NCBI GenBank assembly: GCA_938084195.1
Contig: CALKDJ010000130.1
Coordinates: forward strand, 1-23,658
Length of the DNA stretch: 23,658 nt
Source of the DNA: an uncultured Methylophilaceae bacterium
GTDB lineage: Bacteria > Pseudomonadota > Gammaproteobacteria > Burkholderiales > Methylophilaceae
Reading direction: 5' to 3'
Shown here in pieces: positions 1-6,214 of this stretch (the first letter of the stretch is position 1; each line of letters starts with the position of its first letter). The notes under the pieces were generated by a model. That model made no database searches, had not been told where the DNA came from, and saw only the letters and a list, made by a program, of their open reading frames with translations. The position numbers were made by a program, and so were the translations under genes.

Positions 1-415
1 GATAAGCCTTGTTACTCTCTGCAATTTTTTCTTTGTTAGCTTCGTAGTAAATCTTGTCTCTTTTTGAAATTTTAGCTTTGTTGGCTTCACGATAAGCCTT
101 TTGGTAATCTTCGATTTTCTCTTTGTTGGCTTCACGATAAGCCTTGACTTGCTGTATGATTTTATCTTTGTTAGCTTCGTAATAATTCTTTTTAGCCTCT
201 GAAATTTTTTCTTTGTTGGTTTCACGATAAACCTTGCTTTGCTTTGCGAGTTTCTCTTTATTGGCTTCACGATAAGCCTTGTTACTCTCTGCAATTTTCT
301 CTTTATTAGCTTTACGATAAGCCTTGTTAGCTAATGCAACTCTCTCTCTATTAGCTTCACAATAAGCCTTGCGTTTTGCTAAAATTTTAGCTTTGTTGGC
401 TTTATAATAAGCCTT
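1..415 (-). repeat. 45-bp tandem coding repeat
   Basis: About 9.2 copies of a 45-bp direct repeat lie in frame inside the left-edge gene. The core visible on the plus strand is TTGGCTTCACGATAAGCCTT with variations. Units differ mostly at third codon positions and in the last five codons. This indicates an old, selected protein repeat rather than a fresh slippage product. There are no unique spacers, so it is not a CRISPR array. Confidence 0.85.
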
Positions 416-448
416 TCGGTACGCTTTTTGTTTTTCTTTATCCATCAT
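1..448 (-). CDS. 15-residue-repeat protein, N-terminal part (runs off left edge)
   Basis: Reading leftward from ATG at 448 (or the adjacent ATG at 445) the frame stays open to the window edge, so the C-terminus is not visible. After a short basic start (MMDKEKQ) the protein is a tandem array of a 15-residue unit, consensus KAYREANKEKIAESN, about nine copies, strongly charged and predicted helical. Constant positions are K-x-Y, the E/K-A-N-K block and K-I. I recall such arrays as linkers in front of HNH or endonuclease VII-like domains in phage proteins, but nothing here shows such a domain. The start overlaps the end of the macro-domain gene by 8-11 bases, implying translational coupling. It could equally be a structural coiled-coil protein. 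Confidence 0.75.
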   Translation of the reverse strand, partial: MMDKEKQKAYRKAYYKANKAKILAKRKAYCEANRERVALANKAYRKANKEKIAESNKAYREANKEKLAKQSKVYRETNKEKISEAKKNYYEANKDKIIQQVKAYREANKEKIEDYQKAYREANKAKISKRDKIYYEANKEKIAESNKAY

Positions 449-938
449 ACTTAACTATATATGTTTTGAATGGTCTGTCAACTAAAATTTCGTGGATCAT
501 TGAATTAATTATTCTTGGACTACCCCCTGCAAGACCACAGGAAATGCCATAAGGCAAACCAAAAACAGAGGTTTTACCATCGTGCTTGTCTTGCCATTCA
601 ATGTTATTTGCGACTTTAGTTAATGCTACATAAAATGCTTCGTAATTAACTGCTCTTTCGCCCCCAATCTTGTCTTGAGTATACATATTATATATACCTT
701 TACTTTGAGTAGCATCAGTCCATGCGAAACTATAATCACCTAAAACATTTTCGCCTTCCATCATTGCATGGCAATCAACCGCGTATGCTTCGGGATAAGT
801 GTGTTTTATATCGAGGGCAATACCTGCTCCCATCACATTATGTGTGTTGCAAGAATGAGCAATGTAATCCAACCCATGAAAGTGCATCTTGAGTAAGTTG
901 CCTTCAATGATTTCTATATTATCTGTTAATGTGTCCAT
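438..938 (-). CDS. Macro-domain (ADP-ribose-1''-phosphatase-like) protein
   Basis: A 166-residue protein when started at ATG 938; a TTG lies two codons upstream at 944, but the ATG fits better. Seen: the first macro-domain loop NTHNVMGAGIA at residues 31-41, followed by helix residues and P-E-A-Y, and the second loop GLPYGISCGLAGG at residues 127-139. These two glycine-rich loops hold the ribose and diphosphate of ADP-ribose in the Appr-1''-p processing family. The protein is a stand-alone domain of near-normal length. It starts 11 bases after the UvdE stop and overlaps the repeat protein, so it is in the uvdE operon. Likely roles, by family only, are removal of ADP-ribose-1''-phosphate or binding of ADP-ribosyl metabolites and proteins. 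A counter-defence role is possible but not shown. Confidence 0.8.
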   Translation of the reverse strand: MDTLTDNIEIIEGNLLKMHFHGLDYIAHSCNTHNVMGAGIALDIKHTYPEAYAVDCHAMMEGENVLGDYSFAWTDATQSKGIYNMYTQDKIGGERAVNYEAFYVALTKVANNIEWQDKHDGKTSVFGLPYGISCGLAGGSPRIINSMIHEILVDRPFKTYIVKYDG

Positions 939-949
939 AATCAAACAAC

Positions 950-1969
950 TTAAACTAAGGATTCTGATTTGTCAAATATATTTTTGCGCAACAATGCAAT
1001 AGCTTTGTCTTTACCCTTTACTTCGCATTCCCACTTGGCAGGTTTATCTGTTTCAATAGCAATATGAGGTGGAAAGTTTCCAAGAGCAAAATAATCTGCA
1101 TGAGCGCGAGGTTTTTCGGGTTTGCCTTCTGACCAATGAAAGACAGGAGCAAGGAAATGTCCTTCGCTATTACCTTGAGCTATCCATGTATGCGCACAAC
1201 GTTCTGCTTGAAATGCGACATTGCGATCTTCTGATGGGTTGCAAAAATCATGGAGATTGTCGTAGCAAACAGGAATATTAACACCATGAACTGCAAACAA
1301 ATATTCGCTAAATTTAATACAATTATCTACATTAAAGAAACCTTTGTCTTCATTCTCGATAGTAAGACGATTGTAAACACCACTATTGCACATCGCAAGA
1401 TTACGAAAGAATCTAGTAGCAACAATCTCTAAAGTTTCATCCATCTTAGGAGTATAATTGACATGAATATTCATAGGCGCAGTATGGTCTTGAGGTAAAC
1501 CCATTTTGTCAAGCACACTTGCTTGCATATTTAGTTCACTAATAGTTCTGTTTACGGCTTCTTTATTTGAAGAAGCAAGAACATTGAATTGGTCGGGATG
1601 AGAACCCATACTTACGCCAAGAGTTTTGGCGATTATACCTACTTGTCGTAATGTTTGGTCGATTTCTTCAATATCGGGCAATTCTTGAAGATCAATTTCC
1701 AAAGTTTCATCGGTAACGAGAGGGAAAAGAGCAGAACTAACACGATAATGCCCAATGCTTGACTTACCGCAATGAGCGACAATATGTGCAGTAACAACAA
1801 CATTATGCAAAATTCTATCAGATAATTCTTTAATTGCTTCATCTCTACCTTCATAATTACACAAATCATTAAAACGTTTACGAGTCATCGTGCGAAACGA
1901 ATATGCTTTCTTGTCTTGATCTTTAAGTTGCTCGCTAATGCAAGTTAAGCCTAGTATTGTATCAGTCAT
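950..1969 (-). CDS. uvdE: UV damage endonuclease UvdE/UvsE
   Basis: A 339-residue TIM-barrel endonuclease of the UvdE family, which nicks DNA 5' of UV photoproducts and some abasic sites using a cluster of metal ions. Family landmarks are present in order: HYRVSS (74-79), HPDQF (His124, Gln127, Phe128), NIHVN (His169), LTIENED (Glu205), YDNLHD (Asp237, His240), FHWSE (His278), HADY (His290) and ECEVKGKDKA (Glu316). All the acidic and histidine metal ligands I can align are intact; the position equivalent to the carbamoylated lysine of the Thermus enzyme appears to be Val. Start ATG 1969 sits 6 bases after a promoter -10 box, so the message is probably leaderless. It heads an operon with the macro-domain and repeat proteins. 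A second, degenerate copy is at 15571-16683. Confidence 0.93.
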   Translation of the reverse strand: MTDTILGLTCISEQLKDQDKKAYSFRTMTRKRFNDLCNYEGRDEAIKELSDRILHNVVVTAHIVAHCGKSSIGHYRVSSALFPLVTDETLEIDLQELPDIEEIDQTLRQVGIIAKTLGVSMGSHPDQFNVLASSNKEAVNRTISELNMQASVLDKMGLPQDHTAPMNIHVNYTPKMDETLEIVATRFFRNLAMCNSGVYNRLTIENEDKGFFNVDNCIKFSEYLFAVHGVNIPVCYDNLHDFCNPSEDRNVAFQAERCAHTWIAQGNSEGHFLAPVFHWSEGKPEKPRAHADYFALGNFPPHIAIETDKPAKWECEVKGKDKAIALLRKNIFDKSESLV

Positions 1970-1975
1970 GGTTGT

Positions 1976-2004
1976 AAACTATATCAAGTTATTCGTTTTG
2001 TCAA
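1976..2004 (-). promoter_or_regulatory. Promoter of uvdE operon
   Basis: Minus-strand TTGACA (2004-1999), 17-bp spacer, TAGTTT (1981-1976). The -10 ends 6 bases before the uvdE ATG, so initiation would fall at or next to the start codon. A TATAGT at 15-bp spacing is an alternative -10. Confidence 0.6.
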
Positions 2005-2025
2005 GCCTTTTGTGTAATCTTTCGC

Positions 2026-2268
2026 ATGGAGATCAAAGAAATAATTATGGCGGTGATCGGGGCGATGGTTTCTATTGTAGCTTTTTACTTAAAGAAAGAA
2101 AGCAGTAAGATAGAAAGACTTGGCAACGATTTGAGGGAGATGCAAATAGATTTAGCTAAAAATAATGCTAGAGACTCCGAAAGGTGGAATCAAACAAAAA
2201 AACTTTTAGAGGATCGAAGGCTAGATTCGGTTACAATATACGAAAAACTAAATGACTTAAAAAAATAA
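2026..2268 (+). CDS. Small membrane protein with coiled coil
   Basis: One of the few plus-strand genes, 80 residues, divergent from uvdE. Residues 5-22 are hydrophobic (IIMAVIGAMVSIVAFYL) and form one likely transmembrane segment; the remainder is charged and heptad-like (KIERLGNDLREMQIDL and onwards), ending in basic residues. This one-TM plus soluble-helix layout resembles phage lysis accessory proteins (XhlA/holin-partner or inner-membrane spanin types), but no family signature is recognised. It is coupled by TAATG to a second tiny membrane ORF. No convincing sigma-70 promoter precedes it on the plus strand. It shares an upstream block, TGTCAAGC(N)TTTT..GTGTAA, with the other independent plus-strand gene at 5120. 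Confidence 0.65.
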   Translation: MEIKEIIMAVIGAMVSIVAFYLKKESSKIERLGNDLREMQIDLAKNNARDSERWNQTKKLLEDRRLDSVTIYEKLNDLKK

Positions 2269-2375
2269 TGGAAAAAGATTGGTATTGGGTTATTACCCTT
2301 GGCTTGTTTTTTTTGGAAAGAGAAGCTATAATGGAAATATGTTTTATGTTAATTAAATTAATTATTATTCTTTAA
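2268..2375 (+). CDS. Putative 35-residue membrane peptide
   Basis: A short ORF whose ATG overlaps the preceding stop as TAATG, the junction style used repeatedly in this genome. The product begins MEKDWYWVITLGLFFLE and ends in a second hydrophobic stretch (CFMLIKLIIIL), so most of it is membrane-seeking. It ends 11 bases before the converging minus-strand gene. No homologue is recognised. The coupling and hydrophobicity support it, but an ORF this short could arise by chance. Confidence 0.4.
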   Translation: MEKDWYWVITLGLFFLEREAIMEICFMLIKLIIIL

Positions 2376-2386
2376 TCCTATATAAC

Positions 2387-2545
2387 TCAATTATTTGACA
2401 ACTCTTCGTTTATAAATTGTTTCGCTAGCTCTATAATATCGGGTCTATTCGATTCAATCCAATCTAATAATATTTTATTCAAATAAAAATTAAATAAATC
2501 TTCTTTAGATAAGTCTACTTTGATATTTTCGCCCACATTACTCAT
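2387..2545 (-). CDS. Hypothetical 52-residue protein
   Basis: ATG 2545 overlaps the end of the upstream 59-residue gene by 8 bases (ATGAGTAA), a typical coupled junction. The product (MSNVGENIKVDLSKEDLF...) is acidic with an amphipathic helical centre (FYLNKILLDWIESNRPDIIEL) and no TM or known motif. It occupies the stretch between the plus-strand membrane peptides and the next minus-strand gene. Function unknown. Confidence 0.55.
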   Translation of the reverse strand: MSNVGENIKVDLSKEDLFNFYLNKILLDWIESNRPDIIELAKQFINEELSNN

Positions 2546-2717
2546 CTAATTTAATATATCGTTTCGTAGTATTATTTAATGCGAAACCTTGGTTTCTAGC
2601 ATGAGCCTCATCGCTAGTCATCTCTATGGGTTTAGGTTCTAAGATCGGATGAGGTGCAGGTTTGCTATAATCAATAAGTTGATATTTGAATAACTCGGAA
2701 TTGTAATTTAGTCTCAT
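2538..2717 (-). CDS. Hypothetical 59-residue protein
   Basis: ATG 2717 to TAA 2538. The product (MRLNYNSELFKYQLIDYSKP...) is hydrophilic with a proline-rich middle (PAPHPILEPKP) and a basic end (TTKRYIKLDE). There is no clear Shine-Dalgarno, only an A/T-rich leader. It is coupled to the 52-residue gene by overlap and lies 60 bases downstream of the DUF6899-like gene, so it is probably in the same transcript. No family is recognised; it may be a small regulatory or host-interaction protein. Confidence 0.5.
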   Translation of the reverse strand: MRLNYNSELFKYQLIDYSKPAPHPILEPKPIEMTSDEAHARNQGFALNNTTKRYIKLDE

Positions 2718-2777
2718 TTTTTATATAGGATTATAAATAATATAATTAAGCATATAAGTATTATGCCCCAATTATTT

Positions 2778-3029
2778 TTATGCATAAGGCTTCACATCCC
2801 CATTTTGTAAAATCTTCTTGTCTTCATAAGGGGCGACAAGCCTACGATATAACTCCATCTTGGCACACTCCATTGCTCCTATGATGTCGTTGCAAGTCTG
2901 ATAATTAAAATCATTTTGATCAATATAAATTGAAATCACTTGGTTTAAGGCATAATTAAACTGCCCCGCATTTGTGATTAAATTATCTAAGTCAACTTTG
3001 TTTTTTTCTGATTTGGGTATGTATGGCAT
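2778..3029 (-). CDS. DUF6899-like phage protein
   Basis: An 83-residue protein beginning MPYIPKSEKNKVDLD with the conserved block IIGAMECAKMELYRR (residues about 49-63) followed by PYEDKKILQNGDVKPY. This start-to-end pattern (MPYI, LNY, G.LE.AK.E.YRR, PYED.KI..NGDV) matches a small conserved phage family that I know as DUF6899; its biochemical role is unknown. Length is normal. It has its own strong promoter (TTGACA-17-TATTAT) whose -10 ends 9 bases before the ATG, giving a very short leader and suggesting early, high expression. Confidence 0.75.
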   Translation of the reverse strand: MPYIPKSEKNKVDLDNLITNAGQFNYALNQVISIYIDQNDFNYQTCNDIIGAMECAKMELYRRLVAPYEDKKILQNGDVKPYA

Positions 3030-3038
3030 AGCAAAGCT

Positions 3039-3067
3039 ATAATACTATATTAATTTAGTAGTGTCAA
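3039..3067 (-). promoter_or_regulatory. Sigma-70-type promoter
   Basis: CTTGACA with the -35 hexamer at 3067-3062, spacer exactly 17 bp, -10 TATTAT at 3044-3039. ATG at 3029 is only 9 bases from the -10. It drives the DUF6899-like gene leftward. Confidence 0.75.
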
Positions 3068-3102
3068 GGAAAATGTGTTTGCGACTTTGATATTGCATTA
3101 AT

Positions 3103-3279
3103 TTAAATTGGGTCTTTATTTAATTCTGATACCATATCTCTAAATTTGCCCTCTAAGTATTTAACCCTATTGGCTAAATCAAGAATTGCATTATAGTATC
3201 TTTGTCTATCTTCTTCGTGATGCAAAGATGCTTCAATCAATGTTTGTTTGATAATATAATCTATTTCTGTATGTTTCAT
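3103..3279 (-). CDS. Hypothetical 58-residue helical protein
   Basis: Start taken at ATG 3279, one base after the ATPase stop (TAA-C-ATG); an earlier in-frame start at 3333 would overlap the ATPase by more than 50 bases and is less likely. The product starts MKHTEIDYIIKQTLIEASLH, is strongly charged and looks fully helical, with a short leucine-spaced C-terminal heptad (ILDLANRVKYLEGKF). No known motif. Tight coupling to the RuvB-like ATPase makes an accessory role to that protein reasonable but unproved. Confidence 0.6.
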   Translation of the reverse strand: MKHTEIDYIIKQTLIEASLHHEEDRQRYYNAILDLANRVKYLEGKFRDMVSELNKDPI

Positions 3280-3280
3280 G

Positions 3281-4207
3281 TTATAATGCCTCGCATAATT
3301 TTCTGCCAAAACGAGTAATTTTTCGCTTGCCATCTATTTCTATTAAGTTTTTATTTAGTAAATAAAGTTCGTGATCTCTTTGTAGTGCGGTTTTGCTTAA
3401 ACCAATTTTAGCTGATATACCTGTTAGTGTAGCTTCATGTACTTTTTGTAAAAATTGTAATATTTGTTTTTCTGTATGAGTTAATCCATGTGGCAAGATG
3501 CCTACTTTGTCGGATAAATCTGCAAAGTGTTCTGAATTAAAATCATAGCTTTCTTTAGAGCCACAATACAGGGTGATTTCTTTTGCTCTTTTAACTGCAC
3601 TTCTAGCATTCCCTCTGATAGTAGTAGCTACCTCCGCCAAGCAATCATCTGAAAACAAGACTTCGGGTGCACAAATTTTAACAATTTCAGAAAGCTCATC
3701 TTTGTTATATGCCTCGAAATCAATAGTTGTTAGCCTGTCCTTTAGGGGTGGAAAGATTTTGTCAGTTTCAGTAGTGGCGAAAATAAAAGTTTGTTGTTTG
3801 AAGTTGAATTCGAAATTCATACCATTCCACTCAAAATTTTTGCGAGAATTTGTTTCCGCATTAAATATAGTTAAAAAAGCCATAGTTAAATCTTTTGGTA
3901 AGGCATGGCATTCATCAAACAATATAGTTACTTCGTTATCAGCTATAATTGGTAAAAATATTTGCTCGAAAAATTGCTCGTTATTTTTAATTGTAGAGCA
4001 ATTTAATTCAAGAAAAGTGCGTTTTTCTCCATCTTCGTTGTGAAGATTTTTAGCAAATGCTTTCGCAAATTCAGTCTTGCCTAGACCTTTTGCTCCCGCC
4101 ATAAGCAAAAATGGAGCTTGAGATGTTTTATTAAAGGCATCAATATAAAATGATAATTTTTTCTTAACGGCGTTTTGACCGATAAGTTCGGGGAAATAAT
4201 TACTCAT
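3281..4207 (-). CDS. RuvB-like AAA+ ATPase with winged helix
   Basis: 308 residues. Visible AAA+ landmarks: Walker A GAKGLGKT (38-45), Walker B ILFDECHAL (Asp98, Glu99), sensor 1 FIFATTE (about 141-147), arginine finger in LKDRL (Arg158), then a helical lid and a C-terminal winged-helix stretch (TEKQILQFLQ, LSKTALQRD, ITRFGR). The order and the ATT-E..I.PPLKDR motif match RuvB, the Holliday-junction branch-migration motor, more than DnaA or clamp loaders. It is shorter than cellular RuvB and the lid is divergent. Its cytoplasmic role would be branch migration or recombination-coupled replication. No RuvA or RuvC partner is visible in the window. It starts two bases after an AT-hook-like protein gene, in one operon. 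Confidence 0.75.
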   Translation of the reverse strand: MSNYFPELIGQNAVKKKLSFYIDAFNKTSQAPFLLMAGAKGLGKTEFAKAFAKNLHNEDGEKRTFLELNCSTIKNNEQFFEQIFLPIIADNEVTILFDECHALPKDLTMAFLTIFNAETNSRKNFEWNGMNFEFNFKQQTFIFATTETDKIFPPLKDRLTTIDFEAYNKDELSEIVKICAPEVLFSDDCLAEVATTIRGNARSAVKRAKEITLYCGSKESYDFNSEHFADLSDKVGILPHGLTHTEKQILQFLQKVHEATLTGISAKIGLSKTALQRDHELYLLNKNLIEIDGKRKITRFGRKLCEAL

Positions 4208-4209
4208 AA

Positions 4210-4458
4210 TTAAAACTTTGTAAGTGTGTATTCAATTTTTGGTTGTTCAACTTCTGTTACTTTTGAAGACTCGTCTTGATCAACGTTGGCAACCGACTCG
4301 TACTCGGCTTCTTCTGAATCTTGTGGAGCTTCGTAACCAAGACTAGCTAACCACTTCTTGCATACAACTACATAGGCTTTCTTGCCTACCCAATCGCTGA
4401 GTTCTTCGTAACTAATACTATAATATGGGCTATACCCTTTTGGTCTACCTTTAGTCAT
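4210..4458 (-). CDS. Small phage protein with AT-hook-like N-terminus
   Basis: 82 residues. The start MTKGRPKGYSP contains GRP between basic residues, like an AT-hook, followed by the compact segment ISYEELSDWVGKKAYVVVCKKWL (residues about 15-37) and a very acidic tail. The ISYEEL..WVG....V.VCKKWL pattern is one I associate with short phage proteins of unknown role. Minor-groove DNA binding is an inference from the N-terminus only. It has its own promoter at 4468-4496 and is followed after two bases by the RuvB-like gene. Confidence 0.6.
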   Translation of the reverse strand: MTKGRPKGYSPYYSISYEELSDWVGKKAYVVVCKKWLASLGYEAPQDSEEAEYESVANVDQDESSKVTEVEQPKIEYTLTKF

Positions 4459-4467
4459 AATAAGTAA

Positions 4468-4496
4468 ACCCTAAACGAATAAAGTCATTTTGTCAA
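4468..4496 (-). promoter_or_regulatory. Promoter of the RuvB-like operon
   Basis: TTGACA (4496-4491), 17-bp spacer, TAGGGT (4473-4468); ATG 4458 follows after 9 bases. The -35 overlaps the stop codon of the upstream gene. The -10 is a weak match. Confidence 0.45.
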
Positions 4497-4861
4497 TTCA
4501 AATATTTTAAATATTCAGACCTAGACTGAGACATCTCTTCCAAAAGAGTTGCGGTGACATTCTTCAATGTAAAAAACATCTGAGTGTCTATCTCTTTTTC
4601 GGGGGGTATGTCAATATAATCTTCGTTTAGGGCTATTAGGTCGTCTATCGCATTTAATTGTTTTTTATATAAAACTAATAAACAATCTAAATTTTTATTA
4701 AATTTATTTTTAAGTCTTTTTCTTTGGTATTTATAAGAATCTGCATGGTTTTCAACTAAATTAGATATTTCATTAACTATATTTAGGTGTTTAGCTTCAT
4801 AATCTGCTATCTCTAAAATGTAGAAATCAAGTGTGTCCCATGCTAAGTCAAGTTTGTCCAT
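4493..4861 (-). CDS. Hypothetical coiled-coil protein
   Basis: 122 residues, start ATG 4861 overlapping the stop of the 56-residue upstream gene as TAATG. The sequence (MDKLDLAWDTLDFYILEIAD...) is almost entirely helical and charged, with a basic patch KYQRKRLKNKF (about 44-54), no TM segment and no catalytic motif. The family is not recognised. It could be a scaffold or a host-protein inhibitor; nothing in the sequence decides this. Confidence 0.65.
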   Translation of the reverse strand: MDKLDLAWDTLDFYILEIADYEAKHLNIVNEISNLVENHADSYKYQRKRLKNKFNKNLDCLLVLYKKQLNAIDDLIALNEDYIDIPPEKEIDTQMFFTLKNVTATLLEEMSQSRSEYLKYLN

Positions 4862-5031
4862 TAAAGTAGTTTACACAAAACTTCAAGTTCCTCTCTTCCT
4901 AAATATTTAGAGAAATATGCACAAAAATGAGCCAATCTAGGTCTGCCCCAATTTTCTTGGTTAATTATGTCGGCAACAGATTGGTATTCTCGGTCTTGCC
5001 AAAGTTCAGTTAATGTAATATATTCAGTCAT
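4861..5031 (-). CDS. Hypothetical 56-residue protein
   Basis: ATG 5031 to TAA 4861. The product begins MTEYITLTELWQDREYQSVA and contains NWGRPRLAHFCAYFSKYLG, a plausible small helical domain with two Cys and one His. It is coupled to the next gene by TAATG and is the first gene of this minus-strand unit, divergent from the plus-strand tail-fibre gene. No family is recognised. Confidence 0.6.
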   Translation of the reverse strand: MTEYITLTELWQDREYQSVADIINQENWGRPRLAHFCAYFSKYLGREELEVLCKLL

Positions 5032-5067
5032 GTTATTTATTTGGGTTATATTTGTAATACGAATACC

Positions 5068-5096
5068 AAACTGACAGATTTTAAGTAGAATGTCAA
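5068..5096 (-). promoter_or_regulatory. Possible promoter, divergent from tail-fibre gene
   Basis: GCTTGACA (-35 hexamer 5096-5091), 17-bp spacer ending in TGT (extended -10-like), CAGTTT (5073-5068). The -35 context fits the other promoters, but the -10 is poor, so this is tentative. Confidence 0.35.
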
Positions 5097-5119
5097 GCTT
5101 TTAGGTGTAAATATAATGT

Positions 5120-5863
5120 ATGGACTTAAATAGTGCGAATGTAAAAATAAGAAACTTGCCTCATATGTTGGCAGGGGAGACAACAAGCGGCAACTATGTG
5201 CCTGTGGCACTAAACCCCGATGAGGGTGTTGGGTTAGGTCAATTAAACCCAATAGAAACAAGGAAGGCTACATTGGCTCAAATTGTTTCGGGTGGAGCAG
5301 TTAGCGCTAACTTTTCAGAAGAACTAATGATTAGTGGGGTGTCTGTATCAACAGGAGCAGATGCGGATGGAGTAATTAAACTTCCACCGCATCAATACTC
5401 CGATAGATTTGCAGATACAATAGTAGTTGGGGATCAAAATCAAAACTTTCTAACCCCAATTACATTTAGAATTGGTGAAAAACAAATGATGAGGATCGAC
5501 TCTAATGGGGTTGCCATAGGTGAAGATAGTATATATTTCTCGGATGCTAGTATTTCCGATAAAAACTTAAAAGACGAAATTTTTAAGATAAATAATTCAG
5601 TAGAGATATTGAAATCCTTGAATGGAGTCAACTTTATTTGGAATGAAAATGCTCCAGATCACAAAAAAGGTCAAAGAGATGTGGGTTTAATAGCTCAAGA
5701 AGTTGAAAAAATTATCCCAAGTGCAGTACAAGAAAATGCTGAAGGAAACTTGACAGTCAGTTATGGCAGAATTATCCCTGTTCTAGTAGAAGCAGTCAAG
5801 AAACAACAAAAAGTAATAGATAACTTAGAGCAAAGAATTAAATCTTTAGAGCGAAATAAATAG
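5120..5863 (+). CDS. Tail-fibre/spike-like protein with S74 chaperone domain
   Basis: 247 residues on the plus strand. The N-terminal half (MLAGETTSGNYVPVALNPDEG and a glycine/serine-rich beta region) resembles a short fibre shaft or connector. Residues about 141-247 form an intramolecular chaperone auto-processing domain (Peptidase S74): SDKNLKDEI (Ser146-Asp147, Lys151), then LNGVNFIWNENA, RDVGLIAQEVEKIIPSAV, and a closing trimeric coiled coil (LVEAVKKQQKVIDNLEQRIKSL). In this family the domain trimerises the fibre and cuts itself off at the conserved Ser. The protein is short for a fibre, so it may be an accessory fibre or tip. TATAAT lies just 3 bases before the ATG. It runs against the surrounding gene orientation. 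Confidence 0.85.
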   Translation: MDLNSANVKIRNLPHMLAGETTSGNYVPVALNPDEGVGLGQLNPIETRKATLAQIVSGGAVSANFSEELMISGVSVSTGADADGVIKLPPHQYSDRFADTIVVGDQNQNFLTPITFRIGEKQMMRIDSNGVAIGEDSIYFSDASISDKNLKDEIFKINNSVEILKSLNGVNFIWNENAPDHKKGQRDVGLIAQEVEKIIPSAVQENAEGNLTVSYGRIIPVLVEAVKKQQKVIDNLEQRIKSLERNK

Positions 5864-5939
5864 TGGAGCCACCTGTCAGGGTCGAACTGACGACATCCTC
5901 ATTACAAGTGAGGTGCTCTACCATCTGAGCTAAGGTGGC
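5864..5939 (-). tRNA. tRNA-Thr (anticodon UGU)
   Basis: On the minus strand the 76-nt sequence folds as a full cloverleaf: acceptor GCCACCT paired with AGGTGGC, D-arm with AGCTCAGATGGTAGAGC, anticodon stem CCTCA/TGAGG with loop CTTGTAA (anticodon TGT), and T-loop GTTCGACC. T is the discriminator base and CCA is encoded. It begins on the very base after the stop codon of the converging tail-fibre gene. It would read ACA and other ACN codons, useful in an AT-rich genome. Confidence 0.95.
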
Positions 5940-5959
5940 AACAATTAATAATAAATAAA

Positions 5960-6199
5960 TTATTTAGATTTTTCAAGTTTCTTTAATTTATTTTCGTATC
6001 TAGCCTCTAAATAATAAGGCCAAAAAAAATAAAAAGCTGCGTCATCTTCGTTGTCTAGGGCATTCTTGAGTTCAATAGCATATAAATGCTCCCAATTTCT
6101 TTTTTCTTCTAGGTGTTGAGTGTCTGATGGTTGTGGCTTTAGCGGGTGTTGTTGACTTTGGCAACCAATTAATAATAATATAATATATAAAAGCCTCAC
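5960..6199 (-). CDS. Small lipoprotein
   Basis: 79 residues starting MRLLYIILLLIGCQSQQH. The first twelve residues are hydrophobic and end in the lipobox L-I-G-C, so cleavage before Cys13 and lipid attachment are expected. Gln at +2 favours transfer to the outer membrane. The mature part is hydrophilic and aromatic (YFFWPYYLEARYE) with a basic tail. Phage lipoproteins of this size include outer-membrane spanins (Rz1) and superinfection-exclusion proteins. No overlapping Rz-like reading frame is evident, so neither is assigned. It precedes the tRNA in transcription order. Confidence 0.7.
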   Translation of the reverse strand: MRLLYIILLLIGCQSQQHPLKPQPSDTQHLEEKRNWEHLYAIELKNALDNEDDAAFYFFWPYYLEARYENKLKKLEKSK

Positions 6200-6214
6200 A
6201 TAGTATGTTACACA

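Noticed and set aside
1..423. Regularly spaced repeats resembling a CRISPR array
   Set aside because: The 45-bp periodicity is continuous, in frame and degenerate at third positions, with no unique spacers; it encodes a 15-residue protein repeat.
1639..1869. Minus-strand hydrophobic ORF inside uvdE
   Set aside because: Alternate frame of a well-conserved enzyme; its hydrophobicity comes from frame-shifted codons.
2394..2420. Plus-strand TTGACA near 2394
   Set aside because: The nearest TATAAA has about a 10-bp spacer, and no plus-strand gene follows.
5112..5117. TATAAT just before the tail-fibre gene as an ordinary -10 box
   Set aside because: No -35 at 16-18 bp, and the start of transcription would fall inside the coding sequence. 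A phage-specific late signal is possible but unproved.
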